NCBI GenBank assembly: GCA_963787185.1
Contig: CAWBCC010000020.1
Span: forward strand, 193,496 to 257,495
DNA length: 64,000 nt
Direction of reading: 5' to 3'
Source: JAJXZP01 sp963787185
GTDB taxonomy: Bacteria > Spirochaetota > Spirochaetia > Treponematales > Rectinemataceae
Positions within the stretch are counted from its first letter, which is position 1; every line of letters starts with the position of its first letter. Shown piece after piece: positions 25,709 to 34,588 of the stretch. The notes under the pieces are model-generated. The model was given only the letters and a program-made list of their open reading frames with translations. It searched no databases and was not told the DNA's origin. Made by a program: the position numbers and the translations under genes.

Positions 25709-26194
25709 GTGCTCAGTTTCGGCGTAAGCTTCTTCATTACTATCGTCAATCTCCTCGTGCTCTACCTCATCTTCAGGCGCTTTCTCTGGAAACCCATGAC
25801 GGATTTCATGGAAAAGCGCACGAACAAAGTGAAGAACGAGCTCGCCGATGCCGCGATGACCAAGGGCAAGGCCGAGGAGATGGCGAAGCGCTACGACGGG
25901 CTCCTCGCCGAGGCCGATTCCGAGGCGGAGCGCCTCGTCAAGGAAGGCGAGGAACGTGCGAAGGTCGAAGCCAAGGCCATTCTCGCCGCGGCCCAGGCCG
26001 ACGCCGCCGAGCTCAGGCGACGCGGCGAGGAAGCGGCTGCCCGGGAGCATGAAAAGGCCCGGCAGGAGCTGGCGTCGGACATTGCGGAGCTGGCCGCGGA
26101 AGTGGCGGCGCGCCTCGTGGGCCGCGAGGCCAGGGCCGAGGACGCGCGCTCTGCGGATGCGCTCGTTCGCGAGCTGGAGGCCGGTCGTGCCTGA
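25709..26194 (+). CDS. atpF: F-type ATP synthase subunit b
   Basis: Subunit b is the peripheral stalk. The 161-residue product has one N-terminal helix (SFFITIVNLLVLYLIFRRFL) with the typical WKPM junction, then a long charged coiled coil (to residue about 155, rich in Ala/Glu/Arg). The start is GTG with CGGAGGG before it. The 35-nt gap after atpE and the 8-nt overlap with atpH place it inside the operon. The remainder of the open frame upstream is out of context with atpB/atpE. Confidence 0.9.
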   Translation: MLSFGVSFFITIVNLLVLYLIFRRFLWKPMTDFMEKRTNKVKNELADAAMTKGKAEEMAKRYDGLLAEADSEAERLVKEGEERAKVEAKAILAAAQADAAELRRRGEEAAAREHEKARQELASDIAELAAEVAARLVGREARAEDARSADALVRELEAGRA

Positions 26195-26780
26195 CAGGCG
26201 CCGGGCCTGGGCTCGCGCGCTCGGCGAAGCGGCGCAGAGTTCGGAGCGCCGCAAGGCCTACGCCGACGCTCTCGACGGCATCGCCGGGGCCATGTCCGAG
26301 GATCGGCGCGCGATCGACTACCTCCACGATCCCGCGATCTCGAAGCCCGCCAAGAAAGAATTCCTTTCGAGCGCGTTGGGCGGCACGGACGCGGTGTTCT
26401 CCCGCTTCTGCGAGCTTCTCGTCGAGAAGGAACGCAGCTCCCTCATCCCGGCGCTCGCCTCCGTCTTCCGGCGGATAGTCGACGCGGAGGAGGGCGTGGC
26501 CCGTCTCGAGATCGAGGCGGCCCGCGAACCGGAGGCGGCCACGGTCGGCCGGATAGGCGATGCCTGGTCCAAATCGACGGGCGCCCGGACGACCATTTCA
26601 ACCTTGCGCGTAAAACCCGAGCTGATCGCCGGCTATCGTCTGCGTTCGGGCTCGATTCGCATAGACTATTCTATCGCCGGCCGCCTCGAGCGGCTCAGGC
26701 GGCGACTCGTCCTTCCCCTGGGGCTTTTCCCCGGGAGAGTGGGCGAGGGGAAGGATGACATACATGCCCCAACGACCTGA
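26187..26780 (+). CDS. atpH: F-type ATP synthase subunit delta
   Basis: Delta (OSCP) links F1 to the peripheral stalk. The 197-residue product has the N-terminal helical domain (RRAWARALGEAAQSSERRKA; YLHDPAISKPAKKEFLSS) and the family's C-terminal strand-rich end (STLRVKPELIAGYRLRSGSI, IDYSIAGRLERLRRRL). The GTG start lies in the end of atpF with CTGGAGG upstream. The last about 20 residues (GLFPGRVGEGKDDIHAPTT) are unusual, and the gene runs 26 nt into atpA. Confidence 0.87.
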   Translation: MPDRRRAWARALGEAAQSSERRKAYADALDGIAGAMSEDRRAIDYLHDPAISKPAKKEFLSSALGGTDAVFSRFCELLVEKERSSLIPALASVFRRIVDAEEGVARLEIEAAREPEAATVGRIGDAWSKSTGARTTISTLRVKPELIAGYRLRSGSIRIDYSIAGRLERLRRRLVLPLGLFPGRVGEGKDDIHAPTT

Positions 26781-28275
26781 CGAAGTGACCGGCATACTCC
26801 GCGAGCGACTCGCGGCTTTCGAAGACCGGATCGAGCGCGATGAAGTGGGCACCGTCGTCCAGGCGGGCGACGGGATAGCACGCGTCTACGGCCTCGATTC
26901 ATGCTCCTACGGCGAGCTCCTCGAGTTCGAGTCGGGCGGAATCGGCATGGCGCTCAACCTGGACGAAGACGATGTCGGCTGCGTGCTCTTCTCCCGCCAG
27001 GACGAGGTTCGCGAGGGCGAGACCGTGCGCCGGACCGGGCGCGTCGCGGAAATTCCGGCGGGTTCGGACTTCGTCGGCCGGATCGTGGATCCTCTCGGCG
27101 TCCCGCTGGACGGCGGCGGCCCCGTCAAGAGCGAGCGAATGATGCTGGTGGAGCGGCGCGCGCCTTCCGTCATCTCGCGCAAGTCGGTCGGGGTGCCCCT
27201 CCAGACGGGCATTCTCGCCCTCGACGCGATGGTCCCCATAGGCCGCGGCCAGCGCGAGCTCATCATCGGGGACCGCCAGACCGGCAAGACCGCGGTCGCC
27301 GTCGACACCATCATCAACCAGAAAGGCCAGAACGTCGTCTGCGTCTACGCGGCGATCGGGCAGAAAGCCTCCACCGTGGCCCAGATCGTGGAGACGCTCA
27401 GGCGCTACGGCGCCCTCGAATACACCATCGTCGTGGCCGCCACGGCCGCCGTAGGCGCGGCCCTGCAATACCTCACCCCCTACTCGGCCTGCGCCATGGC
27501 GGAGTTCTTCATGGACCAGGGGAAGGACGTTCTCGTAGTGTACGACGACCTCTCCAAGCATGCGGTCGCCTACCGCGCCCTGTCCCTCCTCCTGCGCAGG
27601 CCGCCGGGACGCGAGGCATACCCCGGCGACGTCTTCTACCTGCACTCGAGGCTCCTCGAGCGCGCCGCGCGCATCGCGCCCGAAAACGGCGGCGGCTCGA
27701 TCACGGCCCTGCCCATAGTCGAGACCCAGGGCGGCGACATCTCCGCCTATATCCCGACCAACGTCATATCCATCACCGACGGCCAGATATTCCTCCAGAG
27801 CGAGCTCTTCTTCTCGGGCGTGCGGCCGGCGGTCGACGTCGGCCTGTCCGTCTCGCGCGTCGGCGGCGCGGCTCAGTCCAAGGCCGTCCGCAAGATAGCC
27901 GGCCGCCTCAGGCTGGACCTGGCCCAGTACCGGGATCTCGCCGTGTTCGCCCAGTTCGGGAGCGACCTCGACAAGGCCACGCAGGAGAGTCTGGCCCACG
28001 GCAGGCGCCTCGTAGAGGTGCTCAAACAGCAGCAGTACGAACCCATGCCCCTGGCCCAGGAAATCGTCACGCTCTTCGCGGCGATCAACGGCTACCTGGG
28101 CGAGGTCAAGGTCGAGGAGATCCGCACCTTCCTCGGTCAGATGATGCAAAACCTCAAGTACAAGCACCCCGCCCTCCTCGATGGCCTGCAGAAGACCGGA
28201 GAGCTCGGCGCCGACGCCGAGAAGGAGCTTCGCGAAGCCCTGGACGAATTCCGAAGCCACAAGAGGACCGACTGA
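26755..28275 (+). CDS. atpA: F-type ATP synthase subunit alpha
   Basis: Alpha is the regulatory nucleotide-binding subunit of F1. The 506-residue product has Walker A GDRQTGKT near residues 173-180, VYAAIGQKAST, LVVYDDLSKHAVAYR and SITALPIVETQGGDISAYIP with the family's PTNVISITDGQ. The arginine finger is in VGLSVSRVGGAAQ. The start is 26755 (GAGGGGAAGG upstream) or 26764; both overlap atpH. Confidence 0.95.
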   Translation: MTYMPQRPDEVTGILRERLAAFEDRIERDEVGTVVQAGDGIARVYGLDSCSYGELLEFESGGIGMALNLDEDDVGCVLFSRQDEVREGETVRRTGRVAEIPAGSDFVGRIVDPLGVPLDGGGPVKSERMMLVERRAPSVISRKSVGVPLQTGILALDAMVPIGRGQRELIIGDRQTGKTAVAVDTIINQKGQNVVCVYAAIGQKASTVAQIVETLRRYGALEYTIVVAATAAVGAALQYLTPYSACAMAEFFMDQGKDVLVVYDDLSKHAVAYRALSLLLRRPPGREAYPGDVFYLHSRLLERAARIAPENGGGSITALPIVETQGGDISAYIPTNVISITDGQIFLQSELFFSGVRPAVDVGLSVSRVGGAAQSKAVRKIAGRLRLDLAQYRDLAVFAQFGSDLDKATQESLAHGRRLVEVLKQQQYEPMPLAQEIVTLFAAINGYLGEVKVEEIRTFLGQMMQNLKYKHPALLDGLQKTGELGADAEKELREALDEFRSHKRTD

Positions 28276-28276
28276 C

Positions 28277-29146
28277 GTGGAGACGATGCGCGACATCCGC
28301 AACCGGATGAAGAGCGTCCGCCAGTCCCTCCAGGTGACGAGCGCGATGAAGCTGATCTCGACCGCCAAGCTGCGCAAGGCGCGCCGCCGGCTGGACGAGA
28401 CGCTTCCCTATTTCGAGGCGATACGCGGGGCGATACGGGAGATCGAGGCCAACGCCGGAGCCAACGGCGAGAAATGGTTCGATCGGCGCGAAAGGAAGTC
28501 CGACAGGCGCGTGGCCACCCTCGTCATCACGGCGGACAAAGGCCTCGCGGGCGGCTACAATCACTTCGTCATCCGTTTCGCCGAGGAGCGCTGCCCGCCG
28601 GGGTCCATACTGCTTCTGCTCGGCGCCGTCGGCAAGCGCTACTTCATCGAAAAGGACTACCGCCTGCTCGAGGATTTCAACGTGTCCGCGAAGGAGCCTA
28701 CCTTCTACGAGGCGAAGGAAATCGCCGCCTTCGCCGTTTCGCAGTACCTTTCGGGCGGCATCGACGAGTTTCGCGTGATATTCACGCGCATGCACTCGAC
28801 GGTCAAGCTCGAGCCCGAAATGATCACGCTCCTCCCCCTAGACCTCGAGGCGATCCGCGCGCCGGGTCGGCGATCCGCGGAGGACACCGTCTACAGTTAC
28901 GAGCCGGACGAGGTCGCGCTCTTCGACGTGCTCGTCCCGCACTATCTCAAGGGCATCGTCTACGGCGCCCTCGTGCAGGCATTCGCGAGCGAACAGGCCG
29001 CGCGCATGACCGCCATGGACTCCGCGTCCAAGAACGCCGACGAGATGCTCGGTCGGCTTCAGCTTGTCTACAACCGGGCGCGTCAGGCGGCGATAACGAG
29101 CGAAGTGTCGGAGATCGTCGCCGGGGCCGCCGCCCTGGAAGATTGA
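28277..29146 (+). CDS. atpG: F-type ATP synthase subunit gamma
   Basis: Gamma is the rotating central stalk. The 289-residue product has the N-terminal coiled-coil start METMRDIRNRMKSVRQSLQV and TSAMKLISTAKLRKAR, the central Rossmann-like part (VITADKGLAGGYN), and the C-terminal helix (ASKNADEMLGRLQLVYNRAR then AAITSEVSEIVAGAAAL). Start is GTG at 28277, one base after the atpA stop; ATG at 28286 is an alternative. All parts are intact, and the length matches the family. Confidence 0.93.
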   Translation: METMRDIRNRMKSVRQSLQVTSAMKLISTAKLRKARRRLDETLPYFEAIRGAIREIEANAGANGEKWFDRRERKSDRRVATLVITADKGLAGGYNHFVIRFAEERCPPGSILLLLGAVGKRYFIEKDYRLLEDFNVSAKEPTFYEAKEIAAFAVSQYLSGGIDEFRVIFTRMHSTVKLEPEMITLLPLDLEAIRAPGRRSAEDTVYSYEPDEVALFDVLVPHYLKGIVYGALVQAFASEQAARMTAMDSASKNADEMLGRLQLVYNRARQAAITSEVSEIVAGAAALED

Positions 29147-29180
29147 GCATTTTGAAAGAGCCTCGATTAAGGGAGAATAT

Positions 29181-30572
29181 ATGGCCGAGTGCATAGGAAC
29201 AGTCGTGCGAGTGACGGGGCCCATTCTCGATATGAGATTCGAGGGAGGCGCCATGCCGGCCATCCTCGACGCCATCGAGATCGACAGGCAGGATGGCGCC
29301 AAGGTCCTCGCCGAGTGCCTTCTGCATATGGGCGACGGCATAGCCCGCTGCATCGCCATGGAAGCCACCGAGGGCTTGGCCCGCGGCCTCAAGGCGCGGG
29401 GCACGGGCGCGCCCTTGTCGGTACCCGTCGGCAAGGAAGTGCTCGGCCGCATGTTCGACCTGGCCGGCCGTCCGATAGACGGCGGGCCCGCGGTTCAGGC
29501 CCAGCGCTCGCCGATACACCGCGAAGCGCCCTCGCTCGAGGAGCAGCGCACGAGCACCGAGATACTCGAGACGGGAATAAAGGTCATCGACCTCATCGCG
29601 CCCTACGCCAAGGGCGGAAAGATCGGACTCTTCGGCGGTGCCGGCGTCGGCAAGACGGTCATCATAATGGAGCTCATCCGCAACATCGCGGCCGAGCACT
29701 CGGGCTATTCGGTCTTCGCCGGAGTCGGCGAGCGGAGCCGCGAGGGCAACGACCTCTGGCACGAGATGAACGAGTCCGGCGTCATCAAGAACACCGCCCT
29801 CGTCTTCGGGCAGATGAACGAGCCGCCGGGCGCGCGCATGCGTGTCGGCCTTTCGGGCCTCACGATGGCCGAGCACTTCCGCGACGTGCTCGGCCAGGAC
29901 GTCCTCCTCTTCATCGACAACATATTCCGCTTCATACAGGCGGGCAGCGAGGTTTCGGCCCTGCTCGGGCGCATCCCCAGCGCGGTCGGCTACCAGCCCA
30001 CGCTCGCCAACGAGCTCGGCGCGCTGCAGGAGCGCATAACGTCGACGCGAAAAGGCTCGATCACCTCGGTCCAGGCCGTCTACGTGCCCGCCGACGATCT
30101 CACGGACCCGGCGCCCGCGACCACCTTCACGCACCTCGACGCCACCACGGTCCTTTCGCGGCGGATCGTCGAGAAGGGCATCTACCCGGCGGTCGACCCC
30201 CTGGCCTCGTCGTCGCGCATCCTCGATCCGCGCGTCGTGGGCGAGGAGCACAATGCCGTGGCGCGCAGAGTCCAGGAGATACTGCAGCGGTATCAGGAAT
30301 TGCAGGATATCATAGCGATCCTCGGCATGGACGAGCTCGGTCCCGAAGACAAGCTGACGGTCTATCGCGCGCGCAAGATCGAGCGCTTCTTCTCCCAGCC
30401 TTTCCACGTCGCCGAGCAGTTCACCGGGATCCAGGGCCGATACGTCGCCCTCGCCGATACGGTGAAGGGTTTCAAGGAGATCATCGAGGGCCGCTGCGAC
30501 GACATCCCCGAGCAGGCCTTCTACATGGCGGGGACCATCGAAGAAGTGCATGAACGGGCGAAAAACAAGTAG
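29181..30572 (+). CDS. atpD: F-type ATP synthase subunit beta
   Basis: Beta is the catalytic subunit. The 463-residue product carries Walker A GGAGVGKT near residues 152-159, the catalytic Glu in AGVGERSREGNDLWHEM, Walker B DVLLFIDNIFRFIQAGSEVS and VYVPADDLTDPAPATTF. The C-terminal helical domain contains DELGPEDKLTVYRARKIERF, in place of the usual DELSEEDK. The start ATG at 29181 has AAGGGAG upstream, and a 34-nt gap follows atpG. Confidence 0.96.
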   Translation: MAECIGTVVRVTGPILDMRFEGGAMPAILDAIEIDRQDGAKVLAECLLHMGDGIARCIAMEATEGLARGLKARGTGAPLSVPVGKEVLGRMFDLAGRPIDGGPAVQAQRSPIHREAPSLEEQRTSTEILETGIKVIDLIAPYAKGGKIGLFGGAGVGKTVIIMELIRNIAAEHSGYSVFAGVGERSREGNDLWHEMNESGVIKNTALVFGQMNEPPGARMRVGLSGLTMAEHFRDVLGQDVLLFIDNIFRFIQAGSEVSALLGRIPSAVGYQPTLANELGALQERITSTRKGSITSVQAVYVPADDLTDPAPATTFTHLDATTVLSRRIVEKGIYPAVDPLASSSRILDPRVVGEEHNAVARRVQEILQRYQELQDIIAILGMDELGPEDKLTVYRARKIERFFSQPFHVAEQFTGIQGRYVALADTVKGFKEIIEGRCDDIPEQAFYMAGTIEEVHERAKNK

Positions 30573-30581
30573 GGCGGCGGT

Positions 30582-31004
30582 ATGACGGAATTTCACTGCG
30601 AGATTCTGACTCCGCACAGGCGCCTGTACGCGGGGCCCGCGGAATCGGTGCTTTTCGTGACGTACGACGGCGAGATCGAGATACTCGACATGCACGAGCC
30701 CTGCGTGATGCCGGTCGTCGTCGGACAGCTGCGCCTGCGCGCGGGCGGGCAGACCAGGAAAGCCGCCGTGACGCAGGGCTTCGCGAGAGTCAAAAAAGGA
30801 CGGGTGGATATCTTCGTCGACGCCGCGGAATGGGCCGAAGAGATCGACCGCGAGCGGGCCCAGCGCGCGCTCGAACGCGCCACCGCGCGGCTCTCTTCCG
30901 AGACCCTGCGCTGGCGCCTGGAGTCGTCGGCGCTCGCGGCCGAGCGCGCGCGCAACAGGCTTGCGATCGCCGTGAGCGCGCCCGCGGCGGAGAAGACGGC
31001 CTAG
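30582..31004 (+). CDS. atpC: F-type ATP synthase subunit epsilon
   Basis: Epsilon completes the operon and regulates F1. The 140-residue product has the N-terminal beta-sandwich (FHCEILTPHRRLYAGPAESV, then DGEIEILDMHEPCVMPVVVG) and a C-terminal helical hairpin (AEEIDRERAQRALERATARL). It follows atpD by 9 nt. No terminator with a T-run follows it before the convergent small gene. Confidence 0.9.
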   Translation: MTEFHCEILTPHRRLYAGPAESVLFVTYDGEIEILDMHEPCVMPVVVGQLRLRAGGQTRKAAVTQGFARVKKGRVDIFVDAAEWAEEIDRERAQRALERATARLSSETLRWRLESSALAAERARNRLAIAVSAPAAEKTA

Positions 31005-31005
31005 A

Positions 31006-31212
31006 CTAGGCCGACATCTCCGCGATATAGCCCGTACGCAGGCAGGTATCGAAGAGTTCGCGACTCAAGAAATCCTCCTGCACGTCCTCCCAATCCTCGT
31101 GTCTGTGGACGATGCGCACCAGGTAGCCGCCTTCGGTTTCGCCGATCAGCTCGAGGACGGAAGGATCGCGGCCGGCAGCCGCGCCTCCGGACTTGATGGT
31201 GAACTGTTTCAT
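31006..31212 (-). CDS. Conserved-looking 68-residue small protein
   Basis: A small acidic cytoplasmic protein. It starts MKQFTIKSGGAAAGRDPSVL and ends LRTGYIAEMSA. The middle shows an alternating pattern that could be a short beta sheet (LELIGETEGGYLVRIV) with a following amphipathic helix (DVQEDFLSRELFDTCL). AAGGAG lies 6 nt before the ATG, which supports translation. I do not recognise the family. It is convergent with atpC with only one base between the two stops. Confidence 0.6.
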   Translation of the reverse strand: MKQFTIKSGGAAAGRDPSVLELIGETEGGYLVRIVHRHEDWEDVQEDFLSRELFDTCLRTGYIAEMSA

Positions 31213-31307
31213 GCGCTCGCTCCTTGGGGGGGCGTTTCCATGCGCCTCCCTTTGAAGTATCGGAAGGAGCAGGAGGGCGGATTAGCCGCGAGGCGCCTTC
31301 AATCATC

Positions 31308-32423
31308 CTACCGGTATAGGTTGACTAGTTCACGACATGCATATGCCTGACCGCCCGTCTCGCCGCTCGGCACACTGAGGGCAGCATAGGTACTGGTAGT
31401 CCAATAGCAGGGGTTCGGATTGGTGTCCCCTGAACCCGCAGAAGCTCCCACGAAATAGAGGGTACTGCCGGAAAAAGAAATCCAATTCGCCCATCCGCAT
31501 ATCTCCGAAGTGGGCAGGCTGAGGGCCGCACCAGTGCCGTTCGTCCAATAGTAAGGAGTTGAATCAATTGCACTGCCCGAGGGTGAATCGGCCTCGCCCG
31601 CTACATAGACATTGCCTCCGGACACGGTCACATAGTATGCAGAACCTCCCGATGTCGCCGAAGCGGGAAGAGAGAGGTGAGTGAGCGCGTTGTTCGTCCA
31701 GAAGCATGGCGTAAAAAAGAGAGCAGCGGTACTGACGTATCCCGCGACATAGACGGTGCCATCGGACACGGCCACAGACCATGCTCCGCCACCCGTTTCC
31801 GAGGAGCCGATGTCAAGGAGTGTGGGGGTGGGGACGCCGCTCGTCCAGAGGCAGGGCTGACTGCCCGCAAATCCTGCGGCATATACGGTGCTTCCAGAGA
31901 CGGTTACGCACCATGCCTGCCCCGAAGTAGCCGTACCAAGGGAGAGAGCGTCTGGAGCGCCGTTCGTCCAGAGGTAAGGCGTCGAATTGAGGCCGGAGGA
32001 CTCAGTGGTGTATCCCGCGACATAGATAGTGCTTCCGGACACGGCCACAGACCATGCTCGCCCCGACGCCGCGCCGGACATGGATAGAATGGTGGGCCTG
32101 CCATTCGTCCAGAGGCAAGGACTTTCGGCGCCTGTTGAGTCAAGTGCATATCCTACGACATAGATGTTGCTACCAGACACCGCCACGGACAATGCTGCAC
32201 CGCCCGTCTCCGAAGTGGGCAGGGAGAGGGCGGCGGGCGTGCCATTCGTCCATAGGCAGGGCATTTTAGCGCCTGATGAGTTGGTCGTGTAACCTGCGAT
32301 ATACGCCGGGATCGTGCTGGTTGGAGAAGGGCCCGAGGGATTCGAGCAGGCAACGAGAGCGAGAAATGAACAAAGGATAATGGATGCCACTCCTGCGTGA
32401 CGCGTGAAGAGAAGTTTGGTCAT
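31308..32423 (-). CDS. Lipoprotein with seven tandem ~47-residue repeats (probable beta-propeller)
   Basis: The N-terminus is a signal peptide ending in ALVAC, so it is predicted to be a lipoprotein (Cys near residue 26). After a Ser/Pro-rich linker the protein has seven copies of about 45-50 residues built on YVAGYTT-x-SSG, then PCLWTNG, then ALSLPTSETGG, then AWSVAVSGST. Seven copies suit a seven-bladed beta-propeller with each blade in WD40/Kelch-like order. The last copy is shortened (QAYACRELVNLYR). GC content and codon use are visibly lower than those of the flanking genes. Its role is unknown; a surface ligand-binding protein is a guess. AGGGAG is upstream of the ATG at 32423. Confidence 0.75.
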   Translation of the reverse strand: MTKLLFTRHAGVASIILCSFLALVACSNPSGPSPTSTIPAYIAGYTTNSSGAKMPCLWTNGTPAALSLPTSETGGAALSVAVSGSNIYVVGYALDSTGAESPCLWTNGRPTILSMSGAASGRAWSVAVSGSTIYVAGYTTESSGLNSTPYLWTNGAPDALSLGTATSGQAWCVTVSGSTVYAAGFAGSQPCLWTSGVPTPTLLDIGSSETGGGAWSVAVSDGTVYVAGYVSTAALFFTPCFWTNNALTHLSLPASATSGGSAYYVTVSGGNVYVAGEADSPSGSAIDSTPYYWTNGTGAALSLPTSEICGWANWISFSGSTLYFVGASAGSGDTNPNPCYWTTSTYAALSVPSGETGGQAYACRELVNLYR

Positions 32424-32488
32424 GATTTCTCCCTAATAATGAAATTATTAAGAAATTAAACCGCGAATCTCCGGATAGTGCGCCCTTT

Positions 32489-32518
32489 ATCATATTGCAT
32501 CGATCGTCTAATTTTCAA
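32489..32518 (-). promoter_or_regulatory. Promoter of the repeat lipoprotein gene
   Basis: On the minus strand TTGAAA and TATGAT are separated by 18 nt. It gives a leader of about 60 nt before the ATG at 32423. Confidence 0.55.
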
Positions 32519-32525
32519 ACGATTT

Positions 32526-32568
32526 TAGGGGAGCTCCAATAGCCAACCGGGTTTTTAGAGCTCCCCTA
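32526..32568 (-). terminator. Inverted repeat between the carbonic anhydrase-like and lipoprotein genes
   Basis: TAGGGGAGCTC (32526-32536) pairs perfectly with GAGCTCCCCTA (32558-32568) across a 21-nt loop. It begins 9 nt after the stop of the minus-strand gene at 32577. A T-run is weak, so rho-independent termination is plausible but not strong. Confidence 0.5.
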
Positions 32569-32576
32569 CAGTACAT

Positions 32577-33107
32577 TCAGGCTCCGGCCCGGACCTGGAC
32601 TGTCCCTCGCGCCGCGCGCCGGGCCAGGTCGACGTAGGAGAGAGCATGCTCGCGCAGCTCGGCGACTTCTTCGTCCCGCAGCTCGCGCACGACGCGGGCG
32701 GGACTGCCCATGATGAGCGAGCGGGGCGGAAAGACCTTGCCCTGGGTGACGAGGGCGCCCGCGCCGACTATGCTCCGCTCTCCGATGGCCGCCCCGTTGA
32801 GAATCACCGCGCCCATGCCGACCAGGGCCCAGTCGCCGACGATGCAGCCGTGGAGCACTGCGCGGTGCCCCAGGGTGACGCCTTCGCCGACGATGCAGGG
32901 GACGCCGCGGTCGACGTGGATCACGGAGCCGTCCTGGACGTTGCTCGATCTGCCGATCCGAATCTCCGCGATGTCGCCGCGAAGCACGGCCGCGTACCAG
33001 ACCGAAGCATCCTCGGCGAGATCCACTTCTCCTACGACCTCGGCGTTCCAGGAAACGTAGGCCGAGGGATGCACGCGGGGAACCTTGTCTTCGAAGCTGT
33101 GTATCAT
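32577..33107 (-). CDS. Gamma-carbonic anhydrase-like hexapeptide-repeat protein (PaaY/YrdA group)
   Basis: The 176-residue product is a left-handed beta-helix trimer. It has the family blocks SVWYAAVLRGDIAEIRIG, SNVQDGSVIHVD, VTLGHRAVLHGCIVGD, LVGMGAVILNGAAIG and SLIMGSPARVVREL. The conserved Arg-Gly-Asp in LRGD and the metal ligand His residues in VIHV and TLGHRAVLHG are kept, so it could bind zinc. Many members have no proven carbonic anhydrase activity. It is divergent from an aminotransferase gene. The start ATG at 33107 has only AAGGG upstream. Confidence 0.85.
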   Translation of the reverse strand: MIHSFEDKVPRVHPSAYVSWNAEVVGEVDLAEDASVWYAAVLRGDIAEIRIGRSSNVQDGSVIHVDRGVPCIVGEGVTLGHRAVLHGCIVGDWALVGMGAVILNGAAIGERSIVGAGALVTQGKVFPPRSLIMGSPARVVRELRDEEVAELREHALSYVDLARRAARGTVQVRAGA

Positions 33108-33210
33108 GATGAACCCTTATACCGCCGAAAAGGGTCACGGTCCAGCGCGTCCGCGGTGGGATATTCCGGCCGGAAGGGAGGGGCGCTCCCGTATCGGCCG
33201 CAGGATCGGC

Positions 33211-33239
33211 TTGACAGCCCTTCCTGCGGCGTTTACCGT
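33211..33239 (+). promoter_or_regulatory. Consensus -35 promoter of the aminotransferase gene
   Basis: TTGACA and TACCGT are separated by 17 nt. It lies 18 nt before the ATG at 33258, with AAGGGG in the leader. Confidence 0.6.
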
Positions 33240-33257
33240 GACCGAAACGGAAGGGGC

Positions 33258-34580
33258 ATGAGTCGTATGAACGCATTGGCCGATGAAGTCAACAAGATTC
33301 TCGACGGCGGGGCCGCGGGGCGGCTTCTCGCGGATTTGGGGAGACGGATGTACTTCCCCAAAGGGATTCTCACGCAGAGCGCCGAGGCGGGCGCCAAGGC
33401 CAAGCGCTTCAACGCGACGATCGGCATGGCCTACGAGGGCGGCGAACCCATGATCCTCGACGCGGTGCGCGCCGCCCTGCCCGGTCTTTCGGCCACCGAG
33501 GCGGTAGCCTATGCGTCCACCGGCGGCGTCGCCGAGCTCAGACGGCGCTGGAAGCTCGAGCTCGCCCGCAAGAATCCTTCGCTGGCCTCGAAGTCATACT
33601 CCCTGCCCGTCGTCGTGCCGGGGCTCACCGCGGCCGTTTCCTATCTCGCCGATCTCTTCATCGAAGCCGGCGACGCGGTCGTGCTGCCCGATCTCCACTG
33701 GCCGAACTATCGCCTCATCGTCGAGGAGCGCAAGCAGGCCAAGGGTCTGACCTTCCCGGTTTTCTCCGCGGCCGCGGACGGCACGCCGGGCTTCAATGTC
33801 GCTGGAATGGAAGAGCGGCTCCGCGAGGCGGGGTCCCGCCGCGGAAAGGCCGTCTGCATTCTCAATTTTCCCAACAATCCCACGGGCTATTCGCCGACGC
33901 TGGCGGAGGCCGACGCGATCGTCGCGGCTATCGTGCGCGTGGCCGAGAAGGGCACGGACATTCTCGTCATAGCGGACGACGCCTACTTCGGTCTCCAGTA
34001 CGAGAAGGGTCTCCTGGGCGAGTCCCTGTTCGCCCGCCTGGCCGACGCCCATCCCGGAATTCTCGCGGCCAAGGCCGACGGCCCCACGAAAGAGGATTAC
34101 GTCTGGGGCTTCAGGCTCGGTTTCGTCACCTTCGCCGGCAAGGATCTCGACGAGGCGAAGCAGGACGCGCTTACGAAGAAGCTCCTCGGAGTGATCCGCT
34201 CCTCCGTTTCCAGCTCCTCGGCGACGGCGCAGAACATCTTCCTCAAGGCTCTAGACTCCCCGGGCTACGAGGCGCAGAAGAAGCGCTATCGCGCCCTCCT
34301 CGAAGGGCGTTACCGCGAGGCCAAGAAGGCCGTTTCGGAGAGGCCTCTCCCGGCCAGCCTCAAAGCCCTGCCCTTCAATTCGGGGTACTTCATGAGCTTC
34401 GAGTGCCTGGGCATCTCCGCCGAGACGCTGCGCGTGAAGCTTCTCGACGGAAAGGGCATCGGCACGATCTCCATGCAGGACCGCTATCTCCGCGTGGCCT
34501 TCTCCAGCGTCGAGGAGCTCGGCATCGCCGAGCTCTACCGCGAAATAGCCGCCGCCGCCGCCGAGCTCGCGGCGCTCTAG
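33258..34580 (+). CDS. PLP-dependent aminotransferase, class I/II fold
   Basis: The 440-residue product has the fold-type I aminotransferase blocks: ATIGMAYEGGEPM near the N-terminus, YASTGGVAELRRRW, VVVPGLTAAVSYLAD, the aromatic-Pro block NFPNNPTGYSPT, DDAYFGLQYEKG, and DGPTKEDYVWGFRLGF, whose Lys is the likely PLP Schiff-base residue. The Arg for substrate carboxylate is expected in the C-terminal YLRVAFSSVEE. It resembles an AspC-like branch found in spirochaetes and Clostridia, and the amino donor cannot be assigned. The start is ATG at 33258, and the longer open frame overlaps a minus-strand gene. rlpA follows 8 nt later. Confidence 0.85.
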   Translation: MSRMNALADEVNKILDGGAAGRLLADLGRRMYFPKGILTQSAEAGAKAKRFNATIGMAYEGGEPMILDAVRAALPGLSATEAVAYASTGGVAELRRRWKLELARKNPSLASKSYSLPVVVPGLTAAVSYLADLFIEAGDAVVLPDLHWPNYRLIVEERKQAKGLTFPVFSAAADGTPGFNVAGMEERLREAGSRRGKAVCILNFPNNPTGYSPTLAEADAIVAAIVRVAEKGTDILVIADDAYFGLQYEKGLLGESLFARLADAHPGILAAKADGPTKEDYVWGFRLGFVTFAGKDLDEAKQDALTKKLLGVIRSSVSSSSATAQNIFLKALDSPGYEAQKKRYRALLEGRYREAKKAVSERPLPASLKALPFNSGYFMSFECLGISAETLRVKLLDGKGIGTISMQDRYLRVAFSSVEELGIAELYREIAAAAAELAAL

Positions 34581-34588
34581 GCCGATCG

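Noticed and set aside
30600..31000. Minus-strand frames inside atpC and atpD
   Set aside because: They are shadows of the strongly supported ATP synthase genes.
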